Of a stretch of 25,526 bases of DNA, positions 23,666 to 25,526 are shown in pieces. Under the pieces are notes generated by a model. The model saw only the letters and a program-made list of their open reading frames with translations. It made no database searches and was not told where the DNA came from. The position numbers were made by a program, and so were the translations under genes. This DNA comes from Chloromonas sp. AAM2 (lineage: Eukaryota; Chlorophyta; Chlorophyceae; Chlamydomonadales; Chlamydomonadaceae), in the NCBI GenBank assembly GCA_004335635.1, contig QAXH01005378.1, positions 35,875-61,400 of the forward strand, read 5' to 3'. How positions within the stretch are numbered: the first letter of the stretch is position 1; the number at the start of each line of letters is the position of its first letter.

Positions 23666-24881
23666 CTGCAAGGCAGCAAGGCGGACAGGGACACATTGAG
23701 TATGGATTCTCCACGTTTGTGGGTTGACGATTCATGCGGGGATTGGAATGCATGTATATCCGATTCTGGTGTGCTGCAGATAGGCTGATCCAATGCAAGA
23801 ATTATGTAGCTTGCAGCTGATGCCAGGCAGGCTTTGGCAGTACTGTACGATTACTGCAGTACTGTACTGTGCAGTTACTGCTCCTTTCATAGGCCCACTC
23901 ACGAATTCGCCCTCCTCGATCATGACGTCCAGCTCCCCCTCGCGTTTGAGCTTGACACGGTAGCTGCGCTTGGGGTCATGCTCGTACTCCACATCCACGC
24001 AGTAACCGTCATGGCTCTTGTAGGCCTTCTTCACCCAACCCCTGCGCAACAACCACAGTGAAAACCTCCTAGCTCAGTGCGGTTCATATGCTTATTGTTA
24101 TCCGGCACAACACACAGGCACAACCACAACCTGCCAAACACGTGTTCGAAAAGAACTGCGACTTGGGCTTGTGATCACAGTCATCTGCACCAACAGAGCG
24201 GTACACTCACTTGTCGCTGTAAGAGTGTTCATCATAGGTGTGACTATCGCCATGGTCTTGCTGGTGTGACCATGGGGTGATGGAAACGGCATCCTGTGAG
24301 CACAGCAAAGGTCACGACATAACAAAGCCAGTCAAAGCAAGGTTGGTTGCATGCCAATGCATTGTATTGGCAGCTTTCGTGTCTGCTGCTTACGTTGACT
24401 TGCACTGATGTCGGCTGATGCACTTTTATGCACACTAGGGCTCACCTGTCGGTATTGCACAAAGTACTTCTTGTGGTGAGAGTTGTAGGAGTACTCGACG
24501 TACATGGGATAGGAGATGAGGTCCTGCACAGCAAACAAGCAGCAGAGTGGTTGCAGATCGTGGCCTGGGTTCGGAAATGCGCTGATCGGTGCATGCGGAT
24601 CTAGTCATGGCTCACATTGATGCAGTCCCCGCGGTAGGCCTTCTTCACGCATACGCCCTGCCACTTGCCGACCATCCCTGCAGCAGGACGAGAGGCGGTG
24701 AGGGTTATGAGCAGTGTTGAATGGGTTCCAAGGTCAGTGCGGGTTTGAATACCAGAAGAGGCAAACAAATCTTACCGCCGAGTGTGTATGAGTTGGACTG
24801 ACTAGCTGTTGAGCCACCGGCCGCTGCAAAGCCTAGCAGCGCCAGGCAGCAGGCAACGAGCAGGGCTAGCGGGAAACGCAT
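23531..24881 (-). CDS. Secreted 200-residue protein of unknown family (six exons)
   Basis: Joined exons give 603 nt: ATG at 24881, TAG at 23531-23533. Exons (minus strand): 24881-24776, 24677-24616, 24523-24446, 24293-24211, 24041-23903, 23665-23531. All introns are GT-AG with matching phases. Residues 1-22 are a classic signal peptide (MRFPLALLVACCLALLGFAA), probably cut near AAAG. The mature part is rich in Tyr, Lys, His and Ser. It has two related modules: VCVKKAYRGDC...VEYSYNSHHKKYFVQYR and VKKAYKSHDGYC.VDVEYEHDPKRSYRVK. A Cys/Trp-rich tail follows: WGQCPRQSWKSLKC ... RCYLVRTSGWPWNW. There are about six Cys after the signal peptide, suggesting disulfides outside the cytosol. No GPI or transmembrane segment is seen. 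I do not recognise the family. An in-frame ATG at 24962 is ignored because it lies in the 5'UTR intron. Confidence 0.85.
23903..24041 (-). CDS. Secreted protein exon 5: second module
   Basis: Acceptor GTTGCGCAG|G and donor TTC|GTGAGT, in phase 2, out phase 0, 46 codons. WVKKAYKSHDGYCVDVEYEH, DPKRSYRVKLKRE, then acidic ELDVMIEEGEF. Similar to module one from exons 2-3. Confidence 0.9.
24211..24293 (-). CDS. Secreted protein exon 4: His/Asp-rich linker
   Basis: Acceptor GCTCACAG|GAT and donor GACAA|GTGAGT, in phase 0, out phase 2. Encodes SITPWSHQQDHGDSHTYDEH plus flanks; the HxxDHGDSH cluster could bind metal, though this is speculative. Confidence 0.85.
24446..24523 (-). CDS. Secreted protein exon 3
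   Basis: Acceptor CTGTGCAG|GAC and donor CAG|GTGAGC, 26 codons, phase 0. DLISYPMYVEYSYNSHHKKY then FVQYRQ; completes module one. Confidence 0.9.
24616..24677 (-). CDS. Secreted protein exon 2
   Basis: Acceptor GCTGCAG|GG and donor CAAT|GTGAGC, in phase 1, out phase 0. Encodes MVGKWQGVCVKKAYRGDCIN, the start of module one. Confidence 0.88.
24776..24881 (-). CDS. Secreted protein exon 1: signal peptide
   Basis: ATG at 24881; 35 codons plus one base; donor GGCG|GTAAGA. Basic n-region (MRFP), a hydrophobic core of about 15 residues, small residues before the likely cleavage site, then STASQSNSYTLG. Confidence 0.88.
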
Positions 24882-25132
24882 CCTCGGAAGAGAAAGGGCC
24901 ACGCCGGCTGAGAGAAGAGCTGTGGATGGAGCTACCACCTGCGAAAGCCAACAAACCGTCAAACGAGTTGCGGAAGCTGAGCCGGATGATCATCCAAAAC
25001 GCCGGATGATGGCGAGCAGGGCTGATGATCATCCAAAACGATGACGGTGTTAATGCATTGTAAGGCTCTCAATACCAGAAGAATTTCGACGCCATAGCGT
25101 GTAAGAAGCGACATGTAAAACTGAGACTTACC
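24882..25132 (-). other. 5'UTR of secreted-protein gene with an intron (25131-24939)
   Basis: On the minus strand CCTTCAG|GTAAGT (exon ends 25132) and TTTCGCAG|GTGGTAG (exon resumes 24938) give a 193-bp leader intron. The downstream UTR part is about 57 nt before the ATG. Confidence 0.6.
24985..25040. repeat. 17-bp direct repeat around a palindrome in the 5'UTR intron
   Basis: GATGATCATCCAAAACG occurs at 24985-25001 and 25024-25040. GATGATCATC is itself a palindrome. The placement near the promoter side could be regulatory. Confidence 0.6.
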
Positions 25133-25526
25133 TGAAGGTTACGAGAATAACCGATGCTTGGGCCCGTTGTTGCTAAACGCTCAAAGGAAACAATACCGCA
25201 TGTTTTGCTTTAATGCCCTCGCAGTACCCACCTTTTGTAGGTTGATCAACGATGGGGTTGCTGGGGTCACGTGTGCTTTTGGGCAGGCCCGGCGTGCCCC
25301 TGCCTGAGAGCAGGCCTGGAAAGCGGGTGCTGGGTTGAAACAACTGCCCGCCTTCGCTTTTGGCACTTAGAGCGCAGCAAGGTCAACAACGGTGGCGTCA
25401 AGACAGGCAGTTGATCCCAGTGAGCAGCCCGCCATGACACTGCGCCTGCAAACGATTCCGCGCAGGAGTTGATGGCAATAACCGCCAGAACTCTAGCAGG
25501 AAAGAGCATGTTACCAGCCAGAAGGG
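25133..25526 (-). promoter_or_regulatory. 5'UTR start and probable upstream region of the secreted-protein gene
   Basis: No convincing coding exon. An ORF on the minus strand (25509-25267) has a hydrophobic start, but no splice path to the gene was found. No TATA box is obvious. A start site cannot be placed. Confidence 0.35.

Noticed and set aside
24705..24962. Upstream ATG at 24962 as start of the secreted protein
   Set aside because: It lies in a predicted leader intron and would bury the signal peptide behind 27 residues.
25267..25509. Minus-strand ORF with hydrophobic start, as a separate gene
   Set aside because: No splice partners or recognisable domain; composition is not clearly coding.

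Overview
This is eukaryotic nuclear DNA. It has no operons and no ribosome-binding sites. Long ORFs are broken by many GT-AG introns of about 0.4-1.5 kb, and dispersed short repeats and microsatellites fill the non-coding space. One intron holds degenerate TTAGG/TTTAGG-type repeats. The main gene is a MutS protein with a C-terminal GIY-YIG nuclease domain. This architecture is the MSH1 family of plants, green algae and some other eukaryotes. Intron density, codon style and repeats fit a large-genome green alga, but the species cannot be named from the sequence.

Layout: (1) 1-510 is intron of the main gene; its 5' exons lie upstream of the window. (2) 511-20769, + strand: 25 exons of an MSH1 homolog that join into one frame of 1021 codons plus a stop. 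In order they encode the end of the mismatch-binding/connector region, the core/lever region, the ATPase (Walker A, signature, Walker B, HLHGL) and the GIY-YIG domain. All 24 internal introns obey GT-AG, and every exon phase agrees with its neighbours. (3) 14696-15467 is an assembly gap that starts inside a tandem repeat in intron 18. (4) 20770-23530 separates two convergent genes and carries dispersed repeats with no convincing gene. (5) 24881-23531, - strand: a six-exon gene for a 200-residue secreted protein of unknown family with two related basic/aromatic modules. (6) 24882-25526 holds its 5'UTR, a 5'UTR intron and probable promoter-side DNA.

The most unusual feature is that many MSH1 introns carry extra copies of their own splice junctions. 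Copies of an exon end plus donor lie downstream of exons 1, 2, 3, 5, 14, 18 (8 copies) and 20 (5 copies). Copies of an acceptor plus exon start lie upstream of exons 6, 14, 15 and 21. This suggests that introns here arose or grew by tandem duplication across splice sites. Several copies could act as alternative splice sites; the one before exon 14 would add an in-frame 37-residue segment with two CxxC pairs. A dispersed repeat family with tRNA-like promoter boxes also recurs through the window.

The two genes have no evident functional link. MSH1 proteins act in plastids and/or mitochondria on organelle DNA, whereas the minus-strand product has a signal peptide for the secretory route.
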